Shown in pieces: positions 32,246 through 44,354 of a stretch of 64,000 nucleotides of DNA (position 1 is its first letter; each line of letters starts with the position of its first letter). The notes beneath the pieces were generated by a model that was not told where the DNA came from, made no database searches, and was given only the letters and a program-made list of their open reading frames with translations. The stretch is from Marchantia polymorpha subsp. ruderalis (Eukaryota; Streptophyta; Marchantiopsida; Marchantiales; Marchantiaceae): contig AP031359.1 in assembly GCA_037833965.1 (NCBI GenBank), positions 492,001 to 556,000 of the forward strand, read 5' to 3'. The translations under genes and the position numbers were made by a program.

Positions 32246-32790
32246 AAAGTAAAGATGAGCAACGTTAAACTTTTAGTGCAGTAGTACAAAGAAGAGGAGT
32301 AATTAGGGGATTTGGGAATAGATGTTGAGCAGGAGTAGGGGATAGAAAGGATTGCAGTAGATAGAGCTTGACTTGCTCGTTCCAACTAGCCTATAAACGC
32401 AAGAAATGGACAAAGAATATCCGAGCTACAAAGGGATGAAGTGGAGACTCTGTTTCGTAGAAGGCAAAATACAATCTTTGGCGAAGAGTCTTTGGCCTTC
32501 GGCGTTAACGTCTTTGGAGTTACCTACAAAGGAGCTTAGGTGACGGATCCCCGTTGAGGTAAAAGATGGAGCCGCACGGGAAAGATATTCAATTTCTGGC
32601 ACCTTCAATTTGAACAAGTTTGCAATGCCGTTGCTGCGGATTACACCAGGAGGAGCGTGAGTGTGGAAAGTGAATTCCACTGTTAGTCGGCTAGGAAAGT
32701 ATTTCTGGTCCATAAGTTTTTAAAAAAAATTAGTTTTAGTAATAGAATAAGTAAGTTTGTAGCCTAAAAGATAGTAACTATAGGATAAGA
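32246..32790 (+). repeat. Family-A leader fragments
   Basis: No gene. 32,400-32,700 resembles the A3 leader at 19,800-20,070 (GTCTTTGGAGTTACC, GGCACCTTCAATTTG). 32,246-32,400 and 32,700-32,790 are AT-rich and unassigned. An A-rich run near 32,718-32,750 looks like a degenerate LTR start. Confidence 0.4.
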
Positions 32791-33087
32791 TGGTCGGTCC
32801 GCGTCACGAGCTCACCAACAGATATCGGGCTAAGGAGCTTACGAAAGGGAGCATTTATGTGAAGCTCCCGGGCAGCGTTTTGGAGCGTTTTTGGCCCCAG
32901 GAATCACCTTGGAGCTGGAAGGGAGTTGGTAGTTCTTGGGCGTGAGTTTGCAGGATTTCACTTCGCCATGGATATCTTACATGCCAAGGCAAAGAGGTTG
33001 TTAGACAGCGGACTGCAAGTCAGTAGGTACATCTCAGCCAAGGACAAGCGTGTTGTTGTTAACGGAGGAGGTGATACCGTGACGGAT
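32791..33087 (+). other. Unassigned segment between transposon pieces
   Basis: Does not match any other part of the window that I can see. One frame from 32,926 reads through [19 protein letters not shown] and [16 protein letters not shown] before entering the B5 LTR start at 33,088. It could be a fragment of a host or transposon gene. No motif is recognisable. Confidence 0.3.
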
Positions 33088-35356
33088 TGTGGTAACCCAC
33101 TTTTTGTTTTTGTGCGGAAATTAAAACAATTTTGGAAAACAGTTTCGCAGCAGCCGTGTGAATGGTGATCGGTACATTTAAATAAGAGTGAAGATGGATA
33201 ATTGCGGGTCTTGTATGATCTCGTAGTATCCAGGAGTTGGGCGCAATGTCCGGAGCAGGCAACCCGACCTGAACGATCAATTCTGAAGGAGTTCTCCTTC
33301 GTCGCAAGGCGCATAATCCGCCTTCGGCGATACGCCTTAGGCGCTAGGGAAATCCCTCAGAGCTTATTCATTTCACAACCCCTTGACTTGGTTAGGGTCT
33401 TGTTGGAAAGAACTCAACACGCTCGTTCTAACGAGCCTAAGAACGCCTGAAACGGATGAAGACTCAGGGAGTTGTGACTATCAGAAGATAGGAAGACGTT
33501 CGCCTTCGGCGGGAAGTCCGCCGGAAAATCCGCCTTCGCTAGAAGTTCGCCTTCGAGGGTGAATGTCTTCGTACGGCGCCTTTGGCGCCAGCGCAGCAAG
33601 GTTAGGTAAGTGACTTCGGAGGTAGCAACTCCGTACGGTCCGCCTTCGGCGGGACGGACATGTGCGCCTTCGGCGGGACAGAGCTCTGGCGGCAAGAGCG
33701 CCTGCGGAGGGACAAGAGAATTCGACAGAGAAGACAAAATCCGTTGACCACGGTTAACGCCTTCGGCACAGCCGCCTTTGGCGATGCACCTACGCTGACG
33801 GACGTCTTAAGGGAGTTCGCCTTCGGCGGTAGAGACGCCTTCGGCGCTGCGGGTCAACGCCTTCGGCGGAAGAAGTGCGCCTTCGGCGTAGCGCGTGCGG
33901 CGGAACGCCTTCGGCGGTGCGGGATGGATGCGAGTAGTGAGTCGGCCAGAGGCGAAAGCCTTTGCCGCCGCGCCTTTGGCAAGACGCCTTGGGCGCTGCG
34001 CGAACATGGCCGCGGCAAAGTACAATGGCGGAACTCAAATTGAAATTTTGAGCGTGTGAGTGCGCATGACGGCGGAGCGTGAAGCCGCGCGTGCGAGAGG
34101 AGGGCCGTTACGCCTCCAAGCCGGCGTAGCCATCAAGTGAGTCGACACTCACGACCAAGTGTCGACAATGAGAACCTGCGAGCCAAGGGCGGACACTTCA
34201 TTCTTGAATTTGCGATTCCAATTTCTTGTGCGAGCTGCGCGCTTCCACCTTCTGGCAGAGAGAAATTCGAGACACCGACGCGTAGAAACTCGCAAGGTGA
34301 CAGAGAGAGAATTGAGTGCGCGACAGTCGAAATTGAGAAAGATTAGAGTTTGCAGAGGAATCGTAGCCGCGGGCAAGAAGCGTGGGCATAGTGGAGGAGA
34401 GTTTACGAAATCCAATTCCAAGAACGCGATGTCGAAGCCCACTCAGCTGCGGTTGATTCCGCTGAAGATTCCGCAGATTGGGTTGCGCACTTTCCAAGAC
34501 CGGCTGTTTGCAGTGAAGCTCAATTTCCTCCTGTGGGGATGGAACTACGTGTGCCAGGACATGGTGCGCGAATGGCAGAGAGAGAGACACTTCCCTATCC
34601 GCGCGGGTTTCAACCGCACGTAGAGCGTTGGACCGTCCAAGATTGGGGACAAGTGCTAGGGAGATGTGCAGGCGAGGACGGGTTCCTCATATTTGATAGT
34701 GAGAGCATCAAGGTAACGAAGGATGAAGAAATCTCCTTCGCTACCTTGTTCAAGAGTGAAAAGTCCAGCAAGAACGGGTACAGGACCCGGGACTACAAGG
34801 ATCGCTACCGCAGAAATGTAGCGGTGGCACTTCTCCAACTCTTGCAGCCGCAACGAACAACATACATCACTTCTTGGCAAGTGTCTTTCGTGGAGCTGGC
34901 GTTGGCCGGAGCTCCGATTCACTAGTCGTGTATCTTGCATAAGATAACGCAGCAGCATGCATTTGAGGAGAAGGGGGGATCGATCAATCATCTCTTCCCC
35001 TTCTTGATGGGTTGTTTAACCGCGACCGAACGTGTTCAGTATCCGCTGCTGTCACTCAGCAATACCGGGAGGTATGTGAGGGATGTCGAGATCGACATCG
35101 ACGCGGAAAAGACTCCGGCCTCCACGCCACCAGCCCAACAAGGTGCGGGGAGGCAAACATTCGCAGCACGAGTGCTGCAAAAGCGGAGATGGAAGGGAGA
35201 ACTAGAGAAGGGTCCACATCGAGACTCGATGGCTCTCAAACGGAAGCGGCCATTGGAGGAAATTTGCAGTCGGCCGAAGCAGAAAGCACGCAGGCTCGTA
35301 TTGCCTGCAAGTAGCGCGGAGACAGTGCGTGCCGCCGGAGAGGAGACGCCATCCTG
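33088..35356 (+). mobile_element. B5: family-B LTR on +, 3'-truncated
   Basis: Starts TGTGGTAACCCACTTTTTG at 33,088, the family-B LTR start seen on minus in B1-B4. A TATA-like TTTAAATAAG lies at 33,177-33,186. The inverted repeat GGGTCTTGTTGGAA...TTCTAACGAGCC lies at about 33,395-33,437. 33,290-34,010 is packed with CGCCTTCGGCG palindromes. Homology to B ends near 35,356, where a family-A ORF fragment begins. Confidence 0.75.
34159..35356 (+). pseudogene. LTR-borne ORF of B5, N-terminal half
   Basis: Frame from 34,159 (MSTMRTCEPRADTSF) carries the B-type N terminus: FLNLRFQFLVRAARFHLLAE, KLNFLLWGWNYVCQDMVREW, then after a frameshift near 34,540 VERWTVQDWGQVLGRCAGED, LIFDSESIKVTKDEE, RTRDYKDRYRRNVAVALLQL, TYITSWQVSFVELAL. 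A TAG at 34,923 follows. The frame then reads HAFEEKGGSINHLFPFLM and a basic Pro/Arg region to 35,354. The coiled-coil half is missing. It is close to B2 in sequence (same CQDMVREWQRE block), so it belongs to the same subgroup. The function is unknown. Confidence 0.75.
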
Positions 35357-35731
35357 AGGTGGGGTTCATCGAGAGAGCCTTGCAAGGAGATCGTATTCAC
35401 TTGGCGCGTATCTTCTAAACAGCCACCCGGCAACACATCGGGCTGATTCAGGGAGGGTCTGCCTGTTATTTGTCTCCGTTCTTGATTAACTTCTACAGGG
35501 GTATGGGACTATTGACCCCCGCAGAGATTGAAGCCTTTCCAACACGAGAAGTACCACGGGAAGGAAAAGAAGTGGGGCTGGCTAACGAGGTCAACTCGGA
35601 CCTTGAAGGCGAACCGCGCAACTCACTCCAGCAAAGGAGGAAGCGGTCCCGAGGCCGGCAAGACTCAGAGCCGAGGAAGAGATGAAGAATCGATGAGGCC
35701 GCCGTAGCAAAGGACCGATTACGACGCACGG

Positions 35732-38700
35732 TGTAATAACCCACCAAAGGCTAAAACTGCAATATAGTGGTAGAAAGGTCGAATCTACAAGGACAAAGGC
35801 AACACACAGAGTACAAAGTGTCACATTTAACAGACTATTGAAGAGTTTGAATTCTCACGCGACTGTCACTCCCAGAAATACTGCAAGTGTTCACTTAGAG
35901 CTCACTCGGAGGTCGCACAGTGCAGCGTAGTTCACTCAACACACACACACACACACACACCTGAAACTATAGATTCACAACTTAGAGGTCGGTTAGGACC
36001 TCTACTTAAGATTTCAGGGGGAAAGTCTCTCACGAATACACTCAGCGAATCTGCGGGTAGTAACTCCCAACTCCGGCTTTTACAACCCTTCCACTAGTTT
36101 CTGCTAGCACAGGGAACCCGGATTAGACTTCCTACTTCGGATTGAAGTCACTCACACGCGGTGAACAACACACTCAACTCACAAAACGCGCAGAGAACAC
36201 AGGTCCAACTGAGAGACTCAACTGAGAAAAGATCCAATAGCACACCATAACAGTCTATTGAAGAGTTTGAATTCTTAGGCACTTGTCATTCCCAGAAACT
36301 ACAGGGGTTGCCCTAAAGGCACCTGCTGCAGCGTAACCTGAATTTACAACCAAGGCTTACACGAAGTAACAAAACTTCACTTTGGCATTCAGGGGAAACA
36401 TCCCGTAGGAGTACAATCAGGAACAATCACTCGAAAGTGTAAGGGGGAACTGGTCAAGTATCTAACTAGTAACTGGCTCTAAGCATCGGCAATCACCCGC
36501 AGGTGTAGATCCAAACTACTCAAGTCTCTAACCAGTATACTAGCTCTAAACATTCGGCCAAAGACCTTCAGCTACAAAATGCGGATCGCCAAGTTGTAGC
36601 TCCTCTTGCGCGGTGACAGAATTAAGGACACAAACACGTAGAGAAAATGAGTTCCTGATCTGCACTTCCGAATTGGAAGAATCCCAAGGCAAGACGCCTT
36701 GAACTACTTAATACCTTCTAAGTCCTAACTAACACTACTCTACCTGCACTACACGCCAGCACGGAACCACGCTACACTACACTCCGCAGAACCCGTGCTT
36801 TGCCTTCTGCGCGACGGGCTGCCGCGCACTAACTCCCTACCCTGCCAGTCTTCAGCTCGACTGCGCAGTCCAAGCCGCCGCAACACTGCAGAAACCTCTG
36901 TCTCGAGGGTGGCCATGGCGTCCCGCGACTTCGACAAGAACAAATCTAACTTCTTCGCCACTCGCCGCCGGCTCCGATTGTCACCTGACACCAAACCCGC
37001 CGCACGAAGCTCTAATTCGCGCAATGTGAGTTTCTCCTGCGCCGCCACTTCCCAATGGGTGTAACCTCTGAGACAGTGGTTGACTCGCCTCGCCAACTCT
37101 TCCTTCGTGCGATCTGCCTCCCGCCGGCGATCGTCTTCAACTACAGCCAACTGCAATTCGGCCTCCGCACGCTGCGCTCTCAATTCCCCGCACTCGGATT
37201 GCAATTTGCGGATTAATTCTTCATCCGCCTAACGTGCGAGCTGACACTGCTCTAACAACCGGGTCTGTCGCACGAGCTCCTCTGACAAAATTCGATTCTG
37301 AGCCTGCTCAGAATCCAGCTCCTCTACGAGCTTCGCCTTCTCCTTGGCGAACTCCTCTGCCGCCTCTTCAAGCTTCTCGTCCTTCGACTTGTCGAGGACC
37401 TTGTGCATCTTCCGAGTGAGATTAAGGTGGCCCACAGGCACTCATACTTCTTCCGCACATCTTTAAGTTCCCTATCTAGACGGGACAACAACTTGCTGGT
37501 GTGAACTTTAGTGCGAGTTCGCCTACGCACTAATTCAACGTAGGACCCAGGCTGGCGGGGGTCTCCATACTTCTTTACTTTGCGATCAAAGTACCTTAAC
37601 AACGGTACTACCTGCTCGCAGAGTGCCGCCATCGGCGTGCTTGCCATTGATTGTTTCTCCTCCTCACTCGATCCCGATCTCGATGCCGATTCCGTCGATC
37701 CTCCTTCGTCATCCTCCGAACTGAGGATTTCGGTCGCCACTGAATTCTCCGGCGACTGTCGTGAGTGTGGCTTCGAAAGGTCTGCGTCGTCTGCCACCAC
37801 TATCGCCGCCGCCGCCTTGCTGCTTCCTGCCAGAATGTCTAAGGCGGTGGGAGAGTGGGGTTGTGCCAAATTCGTATCGCCCGCCCGTCCGGCTTCTGCT
37901 AACTCCGCATCGCCAAAGGCGTCCACCGCCGAAGGCGTGCGTGCGGAAGGTGTCTGCGCGAATTGCAATTGTGCATCGCGCACACGTGTTTCCTCCTTCC
38001 GACTGTCATTCCGCTCCTCCGTTAGGTCCGCTCCTTCGATAGGTCCCGCGCTGGAGGTGCCTCCGCCGAAGGCGGCTCGCCTGATGTACCTTGGCCCGAA
38101 GGCCCTTCCGCCAAAGGCGCACCTTCCGGCGGACTTCCTGCCGAGGGCGCGTTTCCCGCCGGCTCCCTACTTGCAACTCTTTGGCCCGAAGGCCCTTGCG
38201 CCGAAGGCGCACTTTCCGGCGGTCTCACCGCCGAAGGACCTTGAGCCGAAGGCGGATCTTCTGCCGGCTCCTTTCCCTTCCTTCGCTACACTGGAGGCGA
38301 CTGCGCCAAAGGCGTACGAGCCAAAGGCCCCAGCCCCGAAGGCGAGTCCGCGTACGGTACTCGAGCAGCTCTCCTATCCGCTGCCAGCACACTCATCTGT
38401 GCCGCGTGTTGTCTCTCTTGACCCAAAGGTCGTCTTGCTTCCGCCTAAGGCGTCCGTGCCTTTGGCGTAGGGAGGTCCGCTGATCCCTCTGCCGTCCGCG
38501 CATTCCCATCCTCCTCCGAGGATGGGGTCTCCTTCTCTCCGACGGCCCGCGCTGTCTCCGCGCTACTTGCAGGCAATACAAGCCTGCGTGCTTTCTGCTT
38601 CGGCTGATTGCAAATCTCCTCCAGTGGCCGCTTCCGTTTGAGAGCCGTCGAGTCTCGATGTGGAGCCTTCTCTGGTTCTCCCTTCCATCTCCGCTTCCGC

Positions 38701-40842
38701 GGCACGCGTGCTGCGAATGTTTCCATCCCTGCACCCTGTTGGGCTGGTGGCGTGGAGGTCGGAGTGTCTTCCGCGTCGGAGTCGACCTCGTTATCCCTCA
38801 CATACCTCCCGGGATTGCAGAGTGATAGCAGCGGATACTGAACACGCTCGGTCGCGGTTAAGCAACCCATCGACCGATAAAAGTTTATCAAGAAGGGGGA
38901 GAGATGATTGATCGATCCACCCCTCTCCTCAAATGCATGCTGCCGCGTTATCTTATGCAAAATACGCGACTAGTGAATTGGAGCTCCAGCCAACGCCAGC
39001 TCCACGAAAGACACTTGCCAAGAAGTGATGTATGTTGTTCGGTGCGGCTACAAGAGTTGCAGAAGTGCCACCGCTATATTTCTGCGGTAGCGATCCTTGT
39101 AGTCACGGGTCCTGTACCCGTTCTTGCTGGACTTCTCACTCTTGAACAAGGCCGCGAAGGAGATGTCTTCCTCCTTCGTCACTTGACGCTCTCACTATCA
39201 AATAGGAGGAATCCGTCCTCGCCTGCACATCTTCCCAGCACTTGTCCCCAATCTTGAACAGTCCAACGCTCTACGTGCGGTCGGAATCCGCGCGTAGGTT
39301 GGTGTTTTTCCCTTTGCCATTCGCGCACCATGTCTTGGCACACGTAATTCCATCCCCACAGGAGGAAATCGAGCTTCACTGCAAACAGCTGGTCCTAGAA
39401 AGCGCGCAACCCAATCTGCGGGATCTTGAGCAGAATCATCCGCAGCTTAGTGGGCTTCGACATCGCGTTCTTGAAATTGGATTTCGTGAACCTTCCTTCG
39501 CTATACTCAAGCTTCTTGCCCGCAATTGCGATTCTCCTACAAACTCTAATATCTCTCAATTCCGACTGTTGCGCACTCAATTCTCTCTCTGTCACCTTGC
39601 GAGTCTCTGCGCGTCGGTGTCTCGAATTTCTCTCGGCCAAGAGGTGGACGCGCGCAGCCCGCACAAGAAATTGAAATCGCAAATTCAAGAATGAAGTGTC
39701 CGCCCTTGGCTCGCAGGATGTCATGGTCGGCACTTGGTCGTGAGTGTCGACTCACTTGATGGCTGTGCCGGCTTGAAGGCGTAACGGCCCTCCTCTCGCA
39801 CGCGCGGCTTCACTCTCCGCCGTCGCGCGCACTCACACGCTCAAAATTTCAATTTGAGTTCAGCCATCGTACTTCGCCGTGGCTATGGTCGCGCAGCGCC
39901 GAAGGCGTCTTGCCGAAGGCGCGGCGGCAAAGGCTTTCGGCTCTGGCCGACTTGCTGCTCGCATCCATCCCGCACCGCCAAAGGCGTTCCGCCGCACGCG
40001 CTCTGCTGAAGGCGAACTCCTTCCGCCGAAGGCGTCTCTACCGCCGAAGGCGTTGACTCTCAGCGCCGAAGGCGTTTCCCTAAAAATGTCTGTCGGAGTA
40101 GGTGCATCGCCGAAGGCGCAGCGCTGAAGGCGGATGTGCTAAAGGCGTTGACCGTGGTCAACGGATTTTGTCTTGTCTGTCGATCTGTCTTGCCCCTCCG
40201 CAGGCGCTCTCGCCGCCAGAGTTCTGTCCCGCCGAAGGCGCACCTGTCCGCTCCGCCGGAGGCGTTGAGCCAAAGGCGAACCGTACGGAGTTGCTACCCC
40301 CGAAGGCACTTACCCAATCTTGATGTGCTGGCGCCGAAGGCGCCGTACGAAGAACTTCACCCTCGAAGGCAAACTTCTAGGGCCAAAGGCGGATATTCCG
40401 CCGAAGGCGAACTGCCTACGCCGAAGGCGGACGTCTTTGTATCTTCCGATAGTCACAACTCCCTGAGTCCTTATCCGTTCTAGGCGTTTTTGGGCTCGTT
40501 AGAACGAGCGTATTAAGTTCTTTCCATAAAAAACCTTAACCAAGTCAAGGCGTTGTAAATTGCATAAGCTCTGAGGGATTTCCCTAGCGCCAAAGATGTA
40601 TCGCCGAAGGCGGATTATGCGCCTTGCGCCGAAGGAGAACTCCTTTAGAATTGATCGTTCAGGTCGAGGCGCCTGTTCCGGACATTGCGCCCAACTTCTG
40701 AATACTACGAGATCATACGCGACCCGCGATTATCCATCTTCACTCTATTTAAATGTACCGATCACCATTTACACGGCTGTTGCGGTATTGTTTTCCAAAA
40801 TTGTTTTAAATTCCGCACAAGAACAAAAAGTGGGTTACCACA
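35732..40842 (-). mobile_element. B2: 5.1-kb ORF-bearing solo LTR with exact CACGG duplication
   Basis: On + it runs TGTAATAACCCACC...GTGGGTTACCACA, flanked by CACGG at 35,727-35,731 and 40,843-40,847. 35,732-36,748 is the non-coding 3' part: (AC)n at 35,939-35,961, duplicated CTGTCACTCCC box, hairpin near 36,684-36,701. 39,734-40,842 is the 5' part, with many GCCGAAGGCG palindromes between 39,890 and 40,440. No primer-binding site or pol is present, which fits a solo LTR. Confidence 0.88.
36749..39733 (-). pseudogene. LTR-borne ORF of B2
   Basis: N terminus on minus from 39,733 (MPTMTSCEPRADTSF): FLNLRFQFLVRAARVHLLAE, KLDFLLWGWNYVCQDMVREW, VERWTVQDWGQVLGRCAGED, LLFDSESVK. After breaks near 39,180 and 38,975 comes HAFEEKGGSINHLSPFLINF and a 171-codon frame (38,960-38,445). 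A palindrome-rich centre follows at 38,470-37,990, whose reading frame is uncertain. The C-terminal part begins at 37,983: HSPTALDILAGSS, LLRYFDRKVKKYGDP, SYVELVRRRTRTKVHTSKLL. The coiled coil carries a stop at 37,228, and the tail 37,204-36,749 ends CLRGYTHWEVAAQEKLTLRE and VLRRLGLRSRAED. About 1,000 residues in total, matching B1 and B3 in order. Confidence 0.75.
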
Positions 40843-41560
40843 CACGGCTCTCATTGAAATGTGATCACCAGGACTTTAAGGCCAGGTCAAAGATGAAGGC
40901 CAGGAGGTTGATTCTGGAAGAGGATAGTAGCACGGAGAGTAGGAGGGCTGCGTTGAGAGAACGTCCTGTGCAGGAAGCAGGGCTAGCGGAGAGGGCAGCC
41001 AAAGAGAAGGAGAAATTGGTGGGGAAGAAGCCCTGCATTATAGAAGAACGGTCGTCGCCTGTTAAACCACCACAGTCTTCAAAGAAAGACAAGGGAAAGG
41101 CGGTCCTGATTGAGGAAGTTCCCTTGAGGCGGAATGAGGTCCCTTTGGAGAGTATCCAGATGAAGGTTACTCGAGAAGGGGCCGCTGAGTTACTGACGAT
41201 GTCATCAGATACTGAGGAGGATCTTGTGGCATTGGAGGAAGTTGCGGCGAGGGCCGTAGAAGACGTAGCAGCAGCCAAGAGTGGTCCGCAGAAATAGGCT
41301 CACCTCGGACCTCCACGAACACAATCATACTAGAGACGGGTGAGGAACCCTCAGCGGAAGAAACAAAGTCGCAAGTCCTGGGTGCCGTTACTCCAGTACC
41401 TCGACCGAAAGCGGGAGAAGTATGCAGAAGGCCGCATCAATTAGTCCTATGTGGAAATAGTGCGTAACCGGACAAAGATCAAAGTAGCAGTGGCGGCTTT
41501 GATCCTGAGGTCGCCGCAAAGGAATGTAAGAGTCAGCCGACATAAGTTCTTTCGCCTCTT

Positions 41561-42433
41561 CGCAGGTCGTTCCTCAATGTCTTTGTCAGACATGTCAATT
41601 TTGGCCAAAGGCAGCAAAGTTGCAACGTCATCATCATCATTGACAACTTCGTTACCTCCCAAAATTCCTTCGTCATCTTATCTTGCAATCTTCCTCTCGA
41701 GCAGGTATTTCTCATTCTCTTCTTTGGTTAACAACCCCATACCTCAATAGAAATTGATAGAGAACGGAGACAGATAATTCCTTGATCCTTCAAACATATC
41801 TTTGACAATATTGTGGTTGATACTCCACAAGATGCAAGTGAATTGGCTTCCTCGCCACTACGCGTTCCACAAATCCTACTTGCCAAGTTGCCATGTAAGT
41901 CATTTGCAAAGGCCGGAGAATCTGCATCAGTATCACTGCCACATTGAGTCTCATCGGGTCGCGATTATCCGTTGTCAGCCATCCGTTCTTGATCGAGCAA
42001 GATGTCTTGAACAACTTTGTGAATGTTTTCTCCTCGTACTGTGTCACCTTCACGCTTTGACTGTCATAGATGTTATTGCATGTCTGACCTACACATGGCT
42101 CTAAAACTTGAGCCCATTGCTCAATTGTCCAACTCTTAGGTTTGCCACGAATCTCATTTTGTCCCTCATGCCACTCATTCACGATTATTGCGGAAATCCA
42201 ACTCCAACCCCATAGCATAAAAATTGAGCTTGGCAACTATCAGCTCATCACAATATGCTTTCAATGCAAACTTTGGCACTTTCAATGCCTTCAATCAAAG
42301 TTGCAAAGCTCGCTCCATTGTTGCGCTTTCAATTTTTCACTCGTGATCCTCATTGAACTTTCAATTCAAAAATGCACTCTTCTGAAATGTCGGCACAAAA
42401 CTCCCGTTTTTGCTAATGTCTCTTGACACCATA
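41561..42433 (-). pseudogene. A7: divergent LTR-ORF copy, N-terminal domain
   Basis: Opposite-strand fragment. A plausible start ATG on minus is at 42,433. The open frame 42,236-41,790 carries the domain: IFMLWGWSWISAIIVNEWHE, KSWTIEQWAQVLEPCVGQTC, NIYDSQSVKVTQYEEK, TYMATWQVGFVERVVARKPI. A PF/YQFL-like and acidic stretch continues to about 41,561. The blocks match A and B but residues differ widely, so this is a third, older subgroup. It abuts A6 head to head at about 41,560. Confidence 0.65.
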
Positions 42434-42514
42434 ATCGCATCATGAACTTGTGCAAATGGATGGTACAAAGGCCAAAGTTTTTCTTCCAATGGGCGCCGCC
42501 TTGCACTAAGCCGA

Positions 42515-43931
42515 AGATCCTTCTGCTATTCTTCATCAAACAAAGAGATATTGATTGGAGGAAGCACATGTTTTTCGAGTGTGGAAGGATGGTAGAATAC
42601 AAGTGGTTTTGCATTTAGCTCAGAGAGTGCGCATTGTGCGACATGCTCATGAGAAGTTGAGACATTTTGGAGTGAAACGTACATACAACTTACGCCTTGG
42701 TCCATATTGATGGCGTGATATCCATACTCAGCTACAGAAGTTGATATCATGTTGCATGGTTTGTGATTGGGTGATGGCATTGGTCAATGCATCAACACCA
42801 TAGTTACACCCTTGCTTATCATGGGGTTGGATTACCGTTGGAGTTTGTACTTCAACCTTTGACTATACGATATCATTGATATGTGTTGGTGATGGTGAAG
42901 CATTTTTCCAAGGGGATTGAGTTGATGGCATTATTAGACAAGGCAAATGAGGGAGCATTGTATGCTTTTCTTGACAAGATGTGTAGTCATTTTGATGCAC
43001 TAGCTGAGGTGTTGACTGATCATGGTACAAAGTTATAGGTGGAGTTTTAAGTATTGTGTAACAAGGCATTGATTGATCATTGAACCACTTTTTGAGATCA
43101 TCCGGCGGCGGATGATTTGGCTGAACGAGTTGTATCGACGGTGAAAAAGGTGTTGCGCAAGTATGGCCTACAGAAGAAACATATTGGAAATTGGGATATT
43201 TAGTTACCATAGTTGGCCATGGGATATCAATTCAGTAGTCAAGCATCCTTGACTTCCTTCTCACCATATTTTCTATTGTTTGGCCTAAATTGAAACCTGC
43301 TGACATTGATTTTTTGTGAGTCTAGTGAGGTGGTGAATCTTGATGACTCAGACATGTGGGTGAGAGTGTGTTTTCAACTTGCAAAGCTTTTTTGAAGAGT
43401 TATGTCCACAACGTTTGAGAATCTTGCTGTTGCTCAGCATAGAGATACGTTCCGATATGCAACCATTTGGAAAGGAGGTTATTGACCATTGATTTGTAGA
43501 TTCCATGTGGAAAGTAGGTTCTATTTATAGCAGACTGCTTCAACAACATTGGAAGTAACAACGAGATGCACTATCTTGTGAATGCAAGAGATGTTATCTT
43601 CTGGAGTTTTCATGTTGGAGTATCATGACAGTGTTGTTTGGAAGTATCATGTGCGCAACTGTGCGTTATGCCACCCCTGAAACGTGGATGATTCTATGGA
43701 TCCAAGCTTGGCAATAATACATGTTCTCTTGAGGTGTATGTTATGTGGATAAGCTGGTCTGGCGGCTCGTATGTTGATGTGTGATAGGTGTTCTAGGGGA
43801 TGGCACATGTCGTGCCTGACGCCACCTATTGATGTTGTTCCAGCTGGACGATGGATTTGTTCTTGATATACTTCAGAGGAGTAGATGACATGATTTTCAC
43901 ATGTCATGAATTGCAAATAGACAACTCACAA
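42515..43931 (+). pseudogene. int: D2: second DNMT/PHD-type gypsy, integrase and PHD part
   Basis: Diverged copy of D1 10,770-12,150. Shared stretches: the pre-integrase segment (QRARI-like near 42,620), zinc region with MLHGL-type residues near 42,750, catalytic core near 42,840-43,130 (second acidic block LTDHGTKL-like, with Asp kept), then FSPYFLLFGLN near 43,258-43,290. The PHD finger lies at about 43,738-43,866 with CDRCSRGWHMSCLTPP and GRWIC preserved despite stops elsewhere. Homology to D1 stops at 43,931, where a family-A LTR inserted, and resumes at 55,163 with the 3' end and LTR. The DNMT and RT parts lie beyond the left break and are absent. Confidence 0.75.
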
Positions 43932-44354
43932 TGTAGTGCCTAGTTTTTTGTTTTTTTCAAAAATTAACAAAAACATAAACATATTCGTGTTAGAATGTAG
44001 ACGTATAAGTCAAAGTGATAGAAGTTAAAAGAATTATGAGAAATATAGTTAGAATTTGTCTTTGATCAAAGACCTTTGGATCTTTGGACCTTCGGCGCAG
44101 TCTTTCTAGAGGATGCAATAGCTGGGTCTTCGGCGAAGATCCGAAGATCAATTTGAAATGCGCAAAGGACCGGACAATATTTGCACCCGCCGAGGGTATC
44201 AATTTGCGCACGTGGGAAGAACGTTAGGGCATCAAGGGTAAAGGCAGTACAAGGAGCATTCGCACCGACATTGCGATACCAAACAAGAACAAACGAGAGT
44301 GAGAGAGGGCGAAATCAATCAACCTTGTTAGCAACAAAGACGCAAATTGAAGAC

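Larger units (their letters stand above)
35357..41560 (+). pseudogene. A6: family-A ORF fragment split by B2
   Basis: 35,357-35,731 reads like A4 (FIERALQGDRIH, FLINFYRGMGLLTPAEIEAF). After the B2 insertion the same reading resumes at 40,843 with the repeated CACGG. An open frame follows through MKARRLILEEDSSTESRRAA, the Lys-rich PQSSKKDKGKAVLIEEV and DTEEDLVALEEVAARAVEDV to 41,297. After stops come LLQYLDRKREKYAEG and YVEIVRNRTKIKV near 41,395-41,490. It breaks at about 41,560 where an opposite-strand copy starts. Both LTR ends are missing. Confidence 0.7.

Noticed and set aside
33660-34043. 127-codon plus-strand frame rich in AFG repeats
   Set aside because: Produced by the GCCTTCGGC palindromes in the B5 leader; no homologous frame is kept in B1-B3.
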